A stretch of DNA of 64,000 nt from JADCRZ01 sp037718865. GTDB lineage: Bacteria; Bacteroidota; Bacteroidia; Chitinophagales; Chitinophagaceae. The stretch is from positions 62,001 through 126,000 of the forward strand of contig JBBJMP010000016.1 of assembly GCA_037718865.1 (NCBI GenBank), given 5' to 3'. Below are positions 9,851-20,351 of this stretch, one piece after another (the stretch's first letter is position 1; each line of letters opens with the position of its first letter). The notes under the pieces were generated by a model that was not told the DNA's origin, did no database searches, and was given only the letters and a program-made list of their open reading frames with translations. The translations under genes and the position numbers were made by a program.

Positions 9851-9937
9851 CAGATGTTAAATTTACAAAATGGAAAGGAACTTTAAACAGTTTAAAGTTT
9901 AAGGTTTAACGTTCAAGGTTTTGTATTTTGTGAAAGC

Positions 9938-11857
9938 ATGGTAAAATACGGGATATATTTTCTGGTGCTGCTTTGGTCCTGCCTTGATGGTATCACGCAG
10001 GTATGTAACGGTAGTTTGGGAGATCCCGCCGTGCACATCACATTTGGAACCGGCGCAAACCCAGGTCCTGCACTAACTCCAGGAGTTTCATCATATAATT
10101 ATTCATCCAAGGATTGTCCGGGAGAAGGAGAATATGCGATCCGAAATCTGACCTTTCTTTGTTATTCTGATTCCTGGTACACCGTTCCATTTGACCATAC
10201 CCCCGGTGATGGGAACAATGGTTATTATATGGAAATAAACGGAGGTGATAACCCTAAGTATTATGAAAATACACTCTCCGGGCTTTGTCCGAATACAACG
10301 TATGAACTTTCTTTTTGGATAATGAACCTCTCCAAGCCGGCGGCTGCCTGTGACGGTAATTCTACTGAACCTGACATTAAGTATACCGTCGAAACCGCAC
10401 CGGGGAATGTATTGGCAACAGCCAAAACTGGTCCCGTTGCCAAAAAAAACGAAGCCACCTGGACTCAGTATAACCTGCTATTTAAGACTGATGCCTCGAC
10501 TTCCGTTTTGTTAAGCCTGACTAACAATGCAACAGGCGGTTGTGGAATGGATTTTCTGCTCGATGATATTATGGTTCGTCCCTGCGGGCCCGCTATCCTT
10601 GCGGCGGTAGCCCTGAGCGGTTTACGTTCAACCAAAGCCTGCGAGGATGATACCAGTGCAATAAGGCTGAACGCCATGACCGGGTTGGGCTTCCAGGTTC
10701 CGGTTTACCAGTGGCAGGAAAGCCTTAACTCAGGAGCCAGCTGGGCTGATATAGCCGGCGCTACGAATACCGATTATATAAGGCCGGCAAGCAGCAGAGG
10801 AACTTATCAATATAGGGTATTGGTTGGAGAAGCAGGCAATCTTAATACACCGCAATGCCGGCTTGGTTCCAATACGGTAGAAATAATTGTTGACAGGATC
10901 CCCTATGCGCAAGGCACCAACTATTCTTATTGCCTTGGCAAGGATGTAACTTTGTTTGCGGCGGGCGGAGAGAAATATTTCTGGACTGGCCCAAACGGTT
11001 TTACCTCGAACGGGCAAAGTCCCATAATACCCAACATACAATTCAGTGATTCCGGTTTATATAAGGTGCAGGTAACTACTTCCGCAGGCTGTAAGGGCGA
11101 ACATTCTACTTATGTGGCTATCTTCAGCAACCCTGTTGCAGTGGTTAATACAGACGTAAGCATGTGTGAAGGAAGCAGCACTTCTTTACTAGCCAGCGGG
11201 GGAACAGAGTATTTCTGGACGCCCGCTAAAGGCCTGTCATCGGTAACCACTTCAAATCCTGGCGTTAGCCCGGCTGATTCAACGGTATACACTGTCAATG
11301 TTAAAAAGAACGGGTGCTTCGATACGGCAACCGTGCGGGTAAACGTCTGGAAAAAACCGGTTGCAAATGCAGGGCCCGACAGGAAAATGAAAAAGAACCA
11401 GTCGATATCGTTGTCTGCATCGGCAAAAGGGACAGACATCAGTTATTTTTGGACACCGTCTTTAGGCATGAATAATATCAATGTACTGAACCCGGTGATC
11501 ACTGCTTCGCAAGATGTTATCTACACCCTTCATGTTAATTCAAATAAGGGTTGTGGAACAAGCACCGATGATGTTCAGGTGAGGGTGTATGATAAAATAA
11601 ATATTCCTAATGCTTTTTCACCGAATGGGGATGGGATCAATGATGTATGGAAGATTGAACCGCTGGACCTGTTTGGCGATACCGAAACACTGGTTTTCAA
11701 CCGGTATGGCCAGGTTGTTTTCAGAAGCCGCGGCTATAGTAAACCGTGGGACGGTACACGAAACGGTCATCCTATTTCGGCAGGCACCTATTATTACACC
11801 ATCGATATGAAAGATGGAAATCCCCTGCTGAAAGGTTCGTTGTTTATTGTCAGGTGA
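9938..11857 (+). CDS. Secreted adhesin-like protein with T9SS type B (gliding-motility) C-terminal domain
   Basis: 639 residues with a signal peptide (about 1-20). The N-terminal third (VCNGSLGDPAVHITFGTG ... LLDDIMVRPCG) resembles the galactose-binding/jelly-roll module that often opens Bacteroidota gliding-motility-associated proteins. Ig/PKD-like repeats follow (FWTGPNGFTSNGQ, YFWTPAKGLSS). The last roughly 85 residues are a CHU_C/type B T9SS sorting domain: IPNAFSPNGDGINDVW, VFNRYGQVVF, WDGTRNGHPISAGTYYY. The protein should be exported by the type IX system and held at or released from the cell surface. It is divergent from the FG-GAP gene (88 bases apart) and convergent with the VCBS cytochrome-like gene. 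Ligand unknown. Confidence 0.88.
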   Translation: MVKYGIYFLVLLWSCLDGITQVCNGSLGDPAVHITFGTGANPGPALTPGVSSYNYSSKDCPGEGEYAIRNLTFLCYSDSWYTVPFDHTPGDGNNGYYMEINGGDNPKYYENTLSGLCPNTTYELSFWIMNLSKPAAACDGNSTEPDIKYTVETAPGNVLATAKTGPVAKKNEATWTQYNLLFKTDASTSVLLSLTNNATGGCGMDFLLDDIMVRPCGPAILAAVALSGLRSTKACEDDTSAIRLNAMTGLGFQVPVYQWQESLNSGASWADIAGATNTDYIRPASSRGTYQYRVLVGEAGNLNTPQCRLGSNTVEIIVDRIPYAQGTNYSYCLGKDVTLFAAGGEKYFWTGPNGFTSNGQSPIIPNIQFSDSGLYKVQVTTSAGCKGEHSTYVAIFSNPVAVVNTDVSMCEGSSTSLLASGGTEYFWTPAKGLSSVTTSNPGVSPADSTVYTVNVKKNGCFDTATVRVNVWKKPVANAGPDRKMKKNQSISLSASAKGTDISYFWTPSLGMNNINVLNPVITASQDVIYTLHVNSNKGCGTSTDDVQVRVYDKINIPNAFSPNGDGINDVWKIEPLDLFGDTETLVFNRYGQVVFRSRGYSKPWDGTRNGHPISAGTYYYTIDMKDGNPLLKGSLFIVR

Positions 11858-11900
11858 ATGCGGGTAAGACAATTAGTTTAAGGTTTTAACTTTAAACCAC

Positions 11901-13400
11901 TCATCTATATAAATTATTTACAAGAATGACCACCGACGGAGCATATCTATCCCATTTCTTCTTCAGCTGTTCCGGCACATATCCCAAAGAAAAATTAGTA
12001 TTGCCCAGGATGATATCCAGGTCTCCGTCTCCGTCAATATCACCTGCATCCATGGTTAACCAACGGCCCATACTAACCTTTTCGAAAGAAGAGGGTTCAA
12101 AGGATAACCTACCGGTATTTTCCCAGTAAATAAATCCCTCCTCTGGGTAATGATCGTAGTCTGCAAAATAAGCTATGGAAGCGAGATCAATGTCTCCGTC
12201 TCCATCAAAGTCTTTAGCAATTGCTTTTCCTGCACCGTTTACCGGTAAAAAAACCTCCTGCCTGAACTGATTGTGGCCATCGTTCAAATAAATTCTTATT
12301 CCATGATATGCTTTAAGAATAGGCGGATAGTCTCCGTTGTCTCCGTTCGTCGCAATGATATCAGCAAATCCATCATGATTGACATCAGCAAGCTCGAAAT
12401 AATTTGATCCATAGGAAGGGGGAAATTGCAGGATCCGCTCCTCCCGGAAATTACCATTTCCCAGGTTATAATAAATAAATAAACCTTCATCGCCCTGCGC
12501 CATCAGCGCAATAATATCCGGCCTGCCGTCTTTATTGAAATCGTTCACCTGGCTTCGAACTGCTCCCGGCTGGGCCCTTAAAATATGCTTTGCATACCTG
12601 TCCTCGGGAATATTTTCAAACCATGAAAGCATGCCTGTTTGATTACCGAACTCAGCTACGATAATATCTTCCCTGCCATCATTAGTCAGGTCGACGTGTA
12701 ATGCATGGACCGGGCGCTGCAGGCTATCCAGCAGGTTATGCATCCTGGTTTTACCCGTATCAATTACTGCCAGCTTTCCCTTTTTTTCATCTGAAGGATG
12801 AAGCACCCCCATTGAAAGGGCCATCATGTTGCGGCCGCCAATATGCAGACCTGAAATACCCGGGTTTACTTCAAAAGAATCGGTTAACCGGTAATCATTC
12901 GACAAGGCATATAGCTGTCCGGTGAGCCCGTCTCCGAAATAAATACGCTGTTTACCGGAATCTATTTTTACCAGAGTGGTGGCGGGCCTTTGGATGGTAA
13001 ACGAAGGAATGTTAATGCTGAAATGCTTAAGTGCTGTCCTGATCTTATTTTTCTTTCCCCGAAGCGGTTCTTCAGGAGCCTGCGAAGTATAATAGCGAAC
13101 AATTTGTTTCCATTGATCCAGCTTTATCCTTTCTTTTCCACCTTCTATATAGCCTCCGGTCTCAAGCTGGCGAAAGCCAAGCAAACCTCCCATTCTCGGC
13201 AACACGTACAATGCCCAAGTTGATTTATCAAGCAGATCAGGCTCCGGGAACTGGTGGCAAGAGCTGCAATAAACTTTCGCCAGTTTGTACCCTTGCTTCA
13301 CCTCTTTGCTGACAAAAGGATTGAAGTGAATACTATTGCAGGCTATCAGAAGCAAGACTGGAACAATCAGTATTCCATTACATTTTCTTACCGGGATCAT
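11901..13400 (-). CDS. VCBS-repeat lipoprotein with an N-terminal c-type haem motif
   Basis: 499 residues. The lipobox LLIAC (Cys21) marks a lipoprotein. CSSCH at residues 45-49 is a covalent haem-attachment motif followed by QFPEPDLL, giving a short cytochrome-c-like head. The rest is a seven-bladed-type FG-GAP/VCBS propeller with D-x-D-G motifs (DLTNDGREDI, DFNKDGRPDI, DVNHDGFADI, DFDGDGDIDL, DIDGDGDLDI). The combination suggests a surface or periplasmic electron-transfer protein docked to a propeller; partner and substrate are not visible. It is preceded by the SusC/SusD operon, whose SusD ends at 13514, 114 bases upstream on the same strand. Confidence 0.86.
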   Translation of the reverse strand: MIPVRKCNGILIVPVLLLIACNSIHFNPFVSKEVKQGYKLAKVYCSSCHQFPEPDLLDKSTWALYVLPRMGGLLGFRQLETGGYIEGGKERIKLDQWKQIVRYYTSQAPEEPLRGKKNKIRTALKHFSINIPSFTIQRPATTLVKIDSGKQRIYFGDGLTGQLYALSNDYRLTDSFEVNPGISGLHIGGRNMMALSMGVLHPSDEKKGKLAVIDTGKTRMHNLLDSLQRPVHALHVDLTNDGREDIIVAEFGNQTGMLSWFENIPEDRYAKHILRAQPGAVRSQVNDFNKDGRPDIIALMAQGDEGLFIYYNLGNGNFREERILQFPPSYGSNYFELADVNHDGFADIIATNGDNGDYPPILKAYHGIRIYLNDGHNQFRQEVFLPVNGAGKAIAKDFDGDGDIDLASIAYFADYDHYPEEGFIYWENTGRLSFEPSSFEKVSMGRWLTMDAGDIDGDGDLDIILGNTNFSLGYVPEQLKKKWDRYAPSVVILVNNLYR

Positions 13401-13513
13401 CCACTAAAGCTCTGTGTTTTTTTTCACCTTAATACGCTTAAAAAGAATGACTGCCTCTACAAAGAAGCAGTCACCTTTCTAAATTACGTATCTTCGGAAT
13501 ATGGCCTAATCAC

Positions 13514-15262
13514 CTAATACCCCGGATTCTGAACCAGTGCTGACTGCCCTCCGGCAGTTTCGAGGTCTATTTGCCTTTGAGGAATGGGGAAGTATTCGTT
13601 CTTACCCTTGGTGAAGGTTGCACTTCCGTATCCTGCCGCAATCTTAGTTTTTTCAAAAGCAAGAATGGTGTTAATCTCGGTATCCGCAATACCCCAGCGT
13701 ACCAGGTCAAAAAAGCGGTGGCCCTCCATGCCCAACTCCAGTTTCCTTTCAAACCGCACCGCCGTTCTGGCAGATGCCTGGCTAGTAAAAGGTGTGGTAT
13801 AAAGGCCTATCACATAGGTAGTATTCGAACTATCCTTAACCCAAGTTTCTGGTTTGGCTGCCCGGGCACGTATTAGATTTATATATTGCCGGCCAGTCTC
13901 AAGGCTTCCAGCTTCAATTTCCGCTTCAGCTGCCATCAACAAGAGATCAGCAAATCGCATGATTTTATAGTTGGTAGCCGTCAAACCGGTTGCCCAGTTT
14001 GTGCCGTCCGTCAACTTCCCCGCCTGCGTTTTATAAAAGGCATTCTTTTTTGGCGCATATGGACCACCATTGTTCTGATCCCTAATCCAGGCAGATCCGG
14101 GGTGTAGCCCCCAATCTAAAAACGAAACTCCTCTTCTTCCTACTGTATAGTCCAGACGTGGATCCAGATTACCTGCATCCGGTGTAAACGGTGCGGTGGA
14201 GGCAAGACCCTGGTCGTTTTTAACCTGGTTGGCAGCCGCATTATATGAACGATCCAATAAGGGAAGGCCAGTGGCATCTGTCCGAAAGGAATTCACAAAA
14301 TCAAACGATGGCTGGAAAAAACCGCAGCATCCACCGGGACCGCCGTTATAAGGAAAGTTGAGGATCTGGTCGTAATTGGCATTGTTACCGCCTGAACCAT
14401 CGTTCACCGAAGCTTCATAAGCGAATATTGATTCGGACCTGGTGGAGGCAAGGTTTTCCTGGTCCGCATTAAAAAGGTCATGGAAAGATGTAGCCAAATC
14501 ATATTTCACTCCACCGGAGGTAACTCCGTTAGTGATTATGTCAGTAAGGATAGGTCTTGCTTCAGCGTATTTACCCTGGAACAGGAGGGCCTTTGCGTAG
14601 AAAGCAGCAGCCGCCCATTTATTAACCCTTCCAATTTCTGCTTTGGATGCCGTTAAATTTTTCTGGGCAAAGTCAAGGTCTGCCATTATTTTTGGCCAGA
14701 TATCATCCGTATTTGGTACCCTTGCATTTTCACCTGTAATAGATTCATCAACCCAGGGCACCTTGTTCCACATTTTCTTCGCTTCAAAATGATAAAACCC
14801 TCTTAAAAATCTTGCCTCTGCCATGATTTGCAATTTCTGGGCATCTGTAATGTCTGCTGCCGTCAGCGCAGTAGCTATCCGGATGGTACCATTTGCGCGG
14901 GCTATGGCTTCATACAATGCGCGCCACTTTACATTAAAATATCCGTTAGTCGCAGAAGCAGTGAACTGTTGAATGGGGACGATCTCCGCCTGGTCACCCG
15001 CATCGGAGCCCTTGTTCGCTTCTCCACCTACAATACTTCCATACACCCAGTTTGAACCTCCGCCTTCCCATCCAATACCTTTTAATCCTGCATATGCGCT
15101 GATTAAAAATTGCCGTGCACCTTTTGTACTTTGGGCTTCCCTCTCTGTTAGTAAACCTACTGTTTCCTGATCAAGGAATTTTTTATTACAGGCTACAATA
15201 ATCATTGTCAGGATCACTACTATTGAGAGAGCCGAAAGGATACTTATTTTTATCTTGTTCAT
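13514..15262 (-). CDS. RagB/SusD family nutrient-uptake lipoprotein
   Basis: 582 residues. The signal peptide ends in the lipobox IIVAC (Cys25). The body has the SusD helical/TPR scaffold with typical landmarks: AEARFLRGFYHFEAKKMWNKVP, LLLMAAEAEIEAG..., YINLIRARA, the late ERKLELGMEGHRFFDLVRWG and the C-terminal QNPGY. SusD caps its SusC channel and binds the incoming substrate. The SusC partner lies just upstream on the same strand with a 28-base gap, so the two form an operon. It is clearly paralogous to the SusD at 20352-22061, with matching blocks along the whole length including the ARFLRG and GCCGF regions. Confidence 0.95.
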   Translation of the reverse strand: MNKIKISILSALSIVVILTMIIVACNKKFLDQETVGLLTEREAQSTKGARQFLISAYAGLKGIGWEGGGSNWVYGSIVGGEANKGSDAGDQAEIVPIQQFTASATNGYFNVKWRALYEAIARANGTIRIATALTAADITDAQKLQIMAEARFLRGFYHFEAKKMWNKVPWVDESITGENARVPNTDDIWPKIMADLDFAQKNLTASKAEIGRVNKWAAAAFYAKALLFQGKYAEARPILTDIITNGVTSGGVKYDLATSFHDLFNADQENLASTRSESIFAYEASVNDGSGGNNANYDQILNFPYNGGPGGCCGFFQPSFDFVNSFRTDATGLPLLDRSYNAAANQVKNDQGLASTAPFTPDAGNLDPRLDYTVGRRGVSFLDWGLHPGSAWIRDQNNGGPYAPKKNAFYKTQAGKLTDGTNWATGLTATNYKIMRFADLLLMAAEAEIEAGSLETGRQYINLIRARAAKPETWVKDSSNTTYVIGLYTTPFTSQASARTAVRFERKLELGMEGHRFFDLVRWGIADTEINTILAFEKTKIAAGYGSATFTKGKNEYFPIPQRQIDLETAGGQSALVQNPGY

Positions 15263-15290
15263 AATTGATTCACTTTTAAAATTAATTTTA

Positions 15291-18200
15291 TTATAAGCCC
15301 AGGCTTAATCCAAACAGTACCTGCCTGTTTACGGGGTAATTGCCCACGTCCACACCAAAATTTGTGTCAACACCACTCACTGCCGGATCACTACCGGTAT
15401 ATTTTGTAGATGTAAATATGTTCGTTCCCTGTATAAACAACTTCAACTTTTCAATATTCAATTTTTGTAACAGGGACGGCGGAAGCGAATAACCCAGCTT
15501 TACACTTCTTAAGCGCAGATAACTGGCATCCTCCACATAATAAGAATTTAATTCACCATTGGTACTGCTGTTTGACACGTTCTCAAAACGAGGAATATCC
15601 GTATTCCTGTTGGTAGGGGTCCATGCATTCAATACCCGGGTTGACTTACCAATCCCTGCAAAGGAGGGGTAGAAATCAGTGAACCACCTGGTAAAGTTGA
15701 GCACTTCACCACCCTGAACGCCATAAAATAATGCTTCGATTTCAAATGCCTTGTAAAATAACCTGGCATTGAACCCATAAGTAAAATCCGGGTTGGGGTC
15801 ACCGATAAAAGTTCTGTCATTTGCATTAATTACACCATCCGGACCTGTTTCATTCGGCCCGCCTATATCGGCATATCTGAAACGGCCCGGACCAGCACCG
15901 GCTTGTGCGGGTGATTTGCTCACCTCGGCGGAATCCTGGAAAAGGCCTAGTACTTTATAACCAAAAAAGGAGGAAACGGTGTGTCCAACCTGATTACGAA
16001 CCAAGCCACCTCCAATCCTGTTGCTAAAGCCAACGTCAAAGTTTTTTGTAATGTCAGATACTTTAGTGATCTCATTTTTGTACATGGTAAAAATGGCATC
16101 TGCTTCATACCTGAAATCACCAGCTGTTCCTTTATAAGTAACCATAACATCGACACCGGTATTTTTCATGGAACCGATATTCACCGTAGGAGATCTGGCA
16201 GTTCCCAGCGTACCAGGCAATTCCTGGGCAAAAAGCAAATCTGTAGTATTACGGGTGTACCAGTCGAAGATGACATCTAATCTGTTATTTAAGAAAGTTC
16301 CGTCGAAACCAATATTAACCGTTTCATTGGTTTCCCATTTTGCATTCGGATTTCCGATGCCGGTAAAAGCTATCCCGGGCTGGGTTGATGTGTTAGTCCC
16401 GGAAATATCATAGGCAGTTGATCCCGGCCCTCCGCCTATGGAATTAAAGCGGTTAGCAGAGCCAACAGGTCGCTCGTTACCCATGATACCCCAACCTCCC
16501 CTTATTTTTATTTCATCAGCCCAGGATGCACCCTTCATAAAATTTTCCTCTGTAATACGCCACCCGGCAGAAAGGGCGGGGAATACACCCCATTTATTTT
16601 CTTCACCGAAAACTGAAGATCCATCCCTTCTTATAGTAGCAGATAATAAATATTTATCATTGTAGATATAGTCCACCTTTCCAAACTGAGAATATAATTT
16701 TCTTAAAGGATTACCGCCACTATTCAGCTGGCGTCCGCTGGGATCGGTATTCGAAAGGGTAAGAAATGTTGAGTTTATACTAAAAGGATTTAAGCCACTT
16801 CCTCCCAACGCCCTGAAATAACCATCTGAGACTGATTCTATGCCGGCAAGGGCTGTGATACGGTTGACACCGAATTCATGATTGTACCGCAGGGTGTTGG
16901 TCCACGTCCAGCCGGCCCCATTTCCTGCCTGCTCGCCGAACGTATAACTTCCCACGTTCTCGGAATTTTCGTAAGTGCGGTAATTGATAAACCTGTTTTG
17001 AAACGTAGAAAATCCTCCGCCAAAACTTGTTCTTGCCGTTAAATTTTTCAGCACATCCACTTCCGCGTACACATTGCCAAAAATTAAAGAGGAGTACCCC
17101 TTATTTTGTTTTGAACGTATCCTGCCGGCAATAGAGTTTGTGGAGTTATTAAATCCCTTAGCCGTTGTTCCTGCAAAGCCACCGCCTTCATCATACACGG
17201 GCAGGAGGGGGTTGATCGTCAGGGCAAACATGATCGAATTTTCAGAAGAAGGGAAAAAACCTATATTCGGATTTTCCCTGAATGTATACTGGAAGTTTTG
17301 TCCAAAACGTATAAAATCTTTAACCTTAAACTCTGAATTTAAGCGTAACCCGTATCTTTTCAGCCTGGTATTAATAACAGTTCCCACTTCATCGTAGTAA
17401 CTTAAACCTGCATAAAACTTGGCAAAATCTGCGTTCCCGCTAAATGACAACGTGTGATTTTGTATGGGCTTGACGTCTGTTAATTCGTTATACCAGTTAG
17501 TTCCGGACTTATTGGCTTTGATGACTTGGTAAACCGGACCTTTCTCAAAGTTCGTATTATATTTGGCAGGGTCCAGCCTCGGATCACCTGGAGCCAGTCC
17601 GGACAATCCAGACTCTTCGCCTACTTTTAAATAATCAGGCAATACCGGTGTAGCTCCGGTGCCATACTGAGGATGGGTAAGGGTCTGCCCTGCTGCCCTT
17701 AAAGCTGACCAGGTAAGGTCTGCCTGCTGTTGCGGATTAAGCAGATCAAGGCCTTTTCCGGGAAAAGTGTAACCATAGCTAAGATCGTAGTTAACATTTA
17801 ACTTGCCACTACCCTTTCCGTGTTTGGTAGTTACAATGATCACGCCGGCGGCGGCACGTGCCCCATAGATTGATGCCGATGCCGCATCTTTTAATACCGT
17901 TGTTGACTCGATGTCGTTGCCATTTAAAAAATCGATACTTTCAGTAGGTATGCCATCTACAATATATAATGGCAAGTTGTTAGAGAAAGAACCAAAACCC
18001 CGGATCCTGACCTGGCTGGTGGTACCCGGCTGACCGGAAGTGATCACTGTAACACCCGGAACCCTTCCCTGAAATTGCTGTTCAGCGTTACCCGTTTGTA
18101 CAGTGGCCAATTTAGCTCCTGAAACGGTGGAAACAGCACCTACAATGTCTTTTCGTTGCTGGCTGGTGTAACCGGTTACTACCACTTCATTCAATCCTGG

Positions 18201-18515
18201 TGCGGATGCATCATCCGTCAGACTGATTGAAATATTAGTTTGATCACCAATGGTTATTTGCTGTTGCTGATATCCTACCGATGAAATGATCAGTGTATTT
18301 CTTCCTGCGGGAACCGTTAATGAAAATGTACCGTCAGGACCTGTTACCGTTCCTGAAGAAGTACCTTCAACTAGAACCGACGCTCCAATGATAGCACTTG
18401 AATCACTTGCCGTAACTTTCCCTGAAACACGTTTTTGTGCATAAGTAGTAAAAGAAGAAAATAAGAGTAAAAGGAAACCTACACTCTTCAAGAAGAAAGC
18501 AAATCTAAATTTCAT
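15291..18515 (-). CDS. SusC/RagA family TonB-linked outer-membrane protein
   Basis: About 1074 residues. I take the ATG at 18515 rather than a TTG two codons upstream, since it leads into the signal peptide MKFRFAFFLKSVGFLLLL. A carboxypeptidase-regulatory-like domain follows (RVSGKVTASDSSAIIGASV, about 29-47), then a TonB-box region (EVVVTGYTSQQRK), a plug (IVDGIPTESIDF; VLKDAASASIYGARAAAGV) and a 22-strand-type barrel ending in VLFGLSLGL with the terminal aromatic/hydrophobic signature. It is the channel of the SusC/D pair with the SusD at 13514. The divergent region 18516-18794 separates it from a broken paralogue on the other strand. Confidence 0.95.
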   Translation of the reverse strand: MKFRFAFFLKSVGFLLLLFSSFTTYAQKRVSGKVTASDSSAIIGASVLVEGTSSGTVTGPDGTFSLTVPAGRNTLIISSVGYQQQQITIGDQTNISISLTDDASAPGLNEVVVTGYTSQQRKDIVGAVSTVSGAKLATVQTGNAEQQFQGRVPGVTVITSGQPGTTSQVRIRGFGSFSNNLPLYIVDGIPTESIDFLNGNDIESTTVLKDAASASIYGARAAAGVIIVTTKHGKGSGKLNVNYDLSYGYTFPGKGLDLLNPQQQADLTWSALRAAGQTLTHPQYGTGATPVLPDYLKVGEESGLSGLAPGDPRLDPAKYNTNFEKGPVYQVIKANKSGTNWYNELTDVKPIQNHTLSFSGNADFAKFYAGLSYYDEVGTVINTRLKRYGLRLNSEFKVKDFIRFGQNFQYTFRENPNIGFFPSSENSIMFALTINPLLPVYDEGGGFAGTTAKGFNNSTNSIAGRIRSKQNKGYSSLIFGNVYAEVDVLKNLTARTSFGGGFSTFQNRFINYRTYENSENVGSYTFGEQAGNGAGWTWTNTLRYNHEFGVNRITALAGIESVSDGYFRALGGSGLNPFSINSTFLTLSNTDPSGRQLNSGGNPLRKLYSQFGKVDYIYNDKYLLSATIRRDGSSVFGEENKWGVFPALSAGWRITEENFMKGASWADEIKIRGGWGIMGNERPVGSANRFNSIGGGPGSTAYDISGTNTSTQPGIAFTGIGNPNAKWETNETVNIGFDGTFLNNRLDVIFDWYTRNTTDLLFAQELPGTLGTARSPTVNIGSMKNTGVDVMVTYKGTAGDFRYEADAIFTMYKNEITKVSDITKNFDVGFSNRIGGGLVRNQVGHTVSSFFGYKVLGLFQDSAEVSKSPAQAGAGPGRFRYADIGGPNETGPDGVINANDRTFIGDPNPDFTYGFNARLFYKAFEIEALFYGVQGGEVLNFTRWFTDFYPSFAGIGKSTRVLNAWTPTNRNTDIPRFENVSNSSTNGELNSYYVEDASYLRLRSVKLGYSLPPSLLQKLNIEKLKLFIQGTNIFTSTKYTGSDPAVSGVDTNFGVDVGNYPVNRQVLFGLSLGL

Positions 18516-18794
18516 AAGCAATCGTTTAAAAGTTAATAAAAGGTCTGGATTGTACTATACATTGAATTAAGCACTTATAATAAAATTATCTTTAAAATTA
18601 TGTTATTTGGTATAAGTGGTAATTATTTTTATCAGGACATTTAGAAGAGTAATACTGCTGCATATAAATTAAGTCTTCGTTAATAATGTGAATTTTTCAT
18701 ATGGATAAGTGGTTAATCAATTGCTTATTTTTTGTCAAATATAAAATTTAGTATACCTTTTCTTAACATTTCGTTAACGATAAAAACTAACAAC

Positions 18795-20311
18795 ATGTTT
18801 GCAAAATTGACTTTTTTGAGGTTGTTGACCCTATTATTACTATTCTTCACATCCTCGGTAATTGCCCAAAAAACTGTTTCCGGAAAAGTAACCAACGCAG
18901 CAAACCAGCCTTTGGCGGGTGCGTCGGTGGAGGTAAAAGGTACTAACATCGGTACCACTACCGACGACGAAGGACGTTTCACCATCAACGTACCGAAAAA
19001 CCAGGGCACGCTGGTCGTAACTTCGGTCGGTTACGCCGGCAGCGAAGTAGCCATTGGCGAAAGAAGCAGTGTAGATTTCAGCCTGAAGGAAAGCACGTCT
19101 TCCCTGAATGAAATAGTGGTAACCGGGTATGCGTCACAGGCTAAAAAAGACATCACCGGTTCCGTTGCTGTGGTTACAACGGAAGCAATACCAGTTTCAC
19201 GCCCGGTGTACGACATCAAACGATCGGTAACCCCGATATAAAATGGGAAGAAACGACCACATCCACATTGGGTATAGATGCCACCTTGCTGGATAATAAA
19301 ATGAATATATCGTTGGATTTCTATGATCGCCAGACAACCGATCTTCTTTTTGAAAAAGAATTGGATCCAAGCATATACGGAGGAAGAATTGACAGGCAGC
19401 CGATCAACATCGGTTCAATGAACAATAAAGGTATCGATCTTTCAGTGGGCTATCGTGGCACAACTTCCGGCAACCTTCGCTATGATTTCAGTACCACGTT
19501 CTCCCTGTATAAAAATAAGGTAGGAAAACTGGCCGATCCGTTTTTTGAAGGAGACAGAACAAGAATAGATCCTCTCAATCGCTCGGTTACCGGACGACCC
19601 TTGTCAAGCTTTTTTGGTTACCTGCTTGATGGATTTTTTGATGATGATGCAGAACTGGCTACCCTTCAGCAAGGCGGTAAATTTTTAGGTGGCTGGAAGT
19701 ACAAAGACATAACCGGTCCGGATGGTAAACCTGATGGCAGAATTACGCCGGCTGATAGAACGTTTATGGGCAGCCCGCATCCTAAATTCATCATGGGCTT
19801 TAATTTTAATGTTGCTTATAAAAATTTCGATTTTACCACTTTCCTATATTTAAAAGCCGGAGGCCAGATTGCCAACTATACCCGTTACTGGACCGACTTC
19901 AATACGTTCCAGGGGAACAGGACACGCAGGATATTGTATAATAGCTGGACGCCGGAAAATAAAAATGCCATGCTTCCGCGTGTAACCAGTCTTGATGCAG
20001 TCAGTGGCCAGGTACCGGTAAATTATTATATCGAGCCGGGAGGGTATTTAAGATTGCGCAATCTTCAATTAGGATATACAGTTCCAACAAGGGTTATGGA
20101 AAAATTCGGCATTGATCGTATACGGATCTATGCGCAGGCACAAAATCTTTTTACCATCACTAAATATACCGGTCTCGACCCTGAAATTACCACGAATAAT
20201 ACCGGCCGTAACGACTATACCCGGCGTTTTGCCGACCGGAATCTGGGGGTTGATGTAGGGAATTATCCAACTTCCAAGGCGTATCTATTCGGCCTTAATG
20301 TAGGGTTTTAA
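18795..20311 (+). pseudogene. SusC/RagA gene with an out-of-frame internal deletion
   Basis: The 5' piece (18795-19241, ATG start at MFAKLTFLRLL) encodes a signal peptide, the carboxypeptidase-like domain and the start of the plug up to EIVVTGYASQAKKDITGSVAVV, then stops. The 3' piece resumes in another frame from about 19210 to 20311 with the distal barrel (TIGNPDIKWEETTT ... LFGLNVGF). Against the intact paralogue at 15291-18515 about 550 central residues (most of the plug and the proximal barrel) are missing, and the junction, between about 19190 and 19220, shifts the frame. The gene cannot make a channel. The SusD directly downstream remains intact. Assembly collapse is an alternative explanation for the missing segment. 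Confidence 0.88.
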
Positions 20312-20351
20312 AAAAGTAAATTAATTGTAGTAATTTGTAAAGCAATAAATC

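Noticed and set aside
18795..20311. SusC fragments joined by programmed frameshifting
   Set aside because: No slippery site is seen at the junction, and about 550 residues present in the paralogue are missing, which frameshifting cannot supply.
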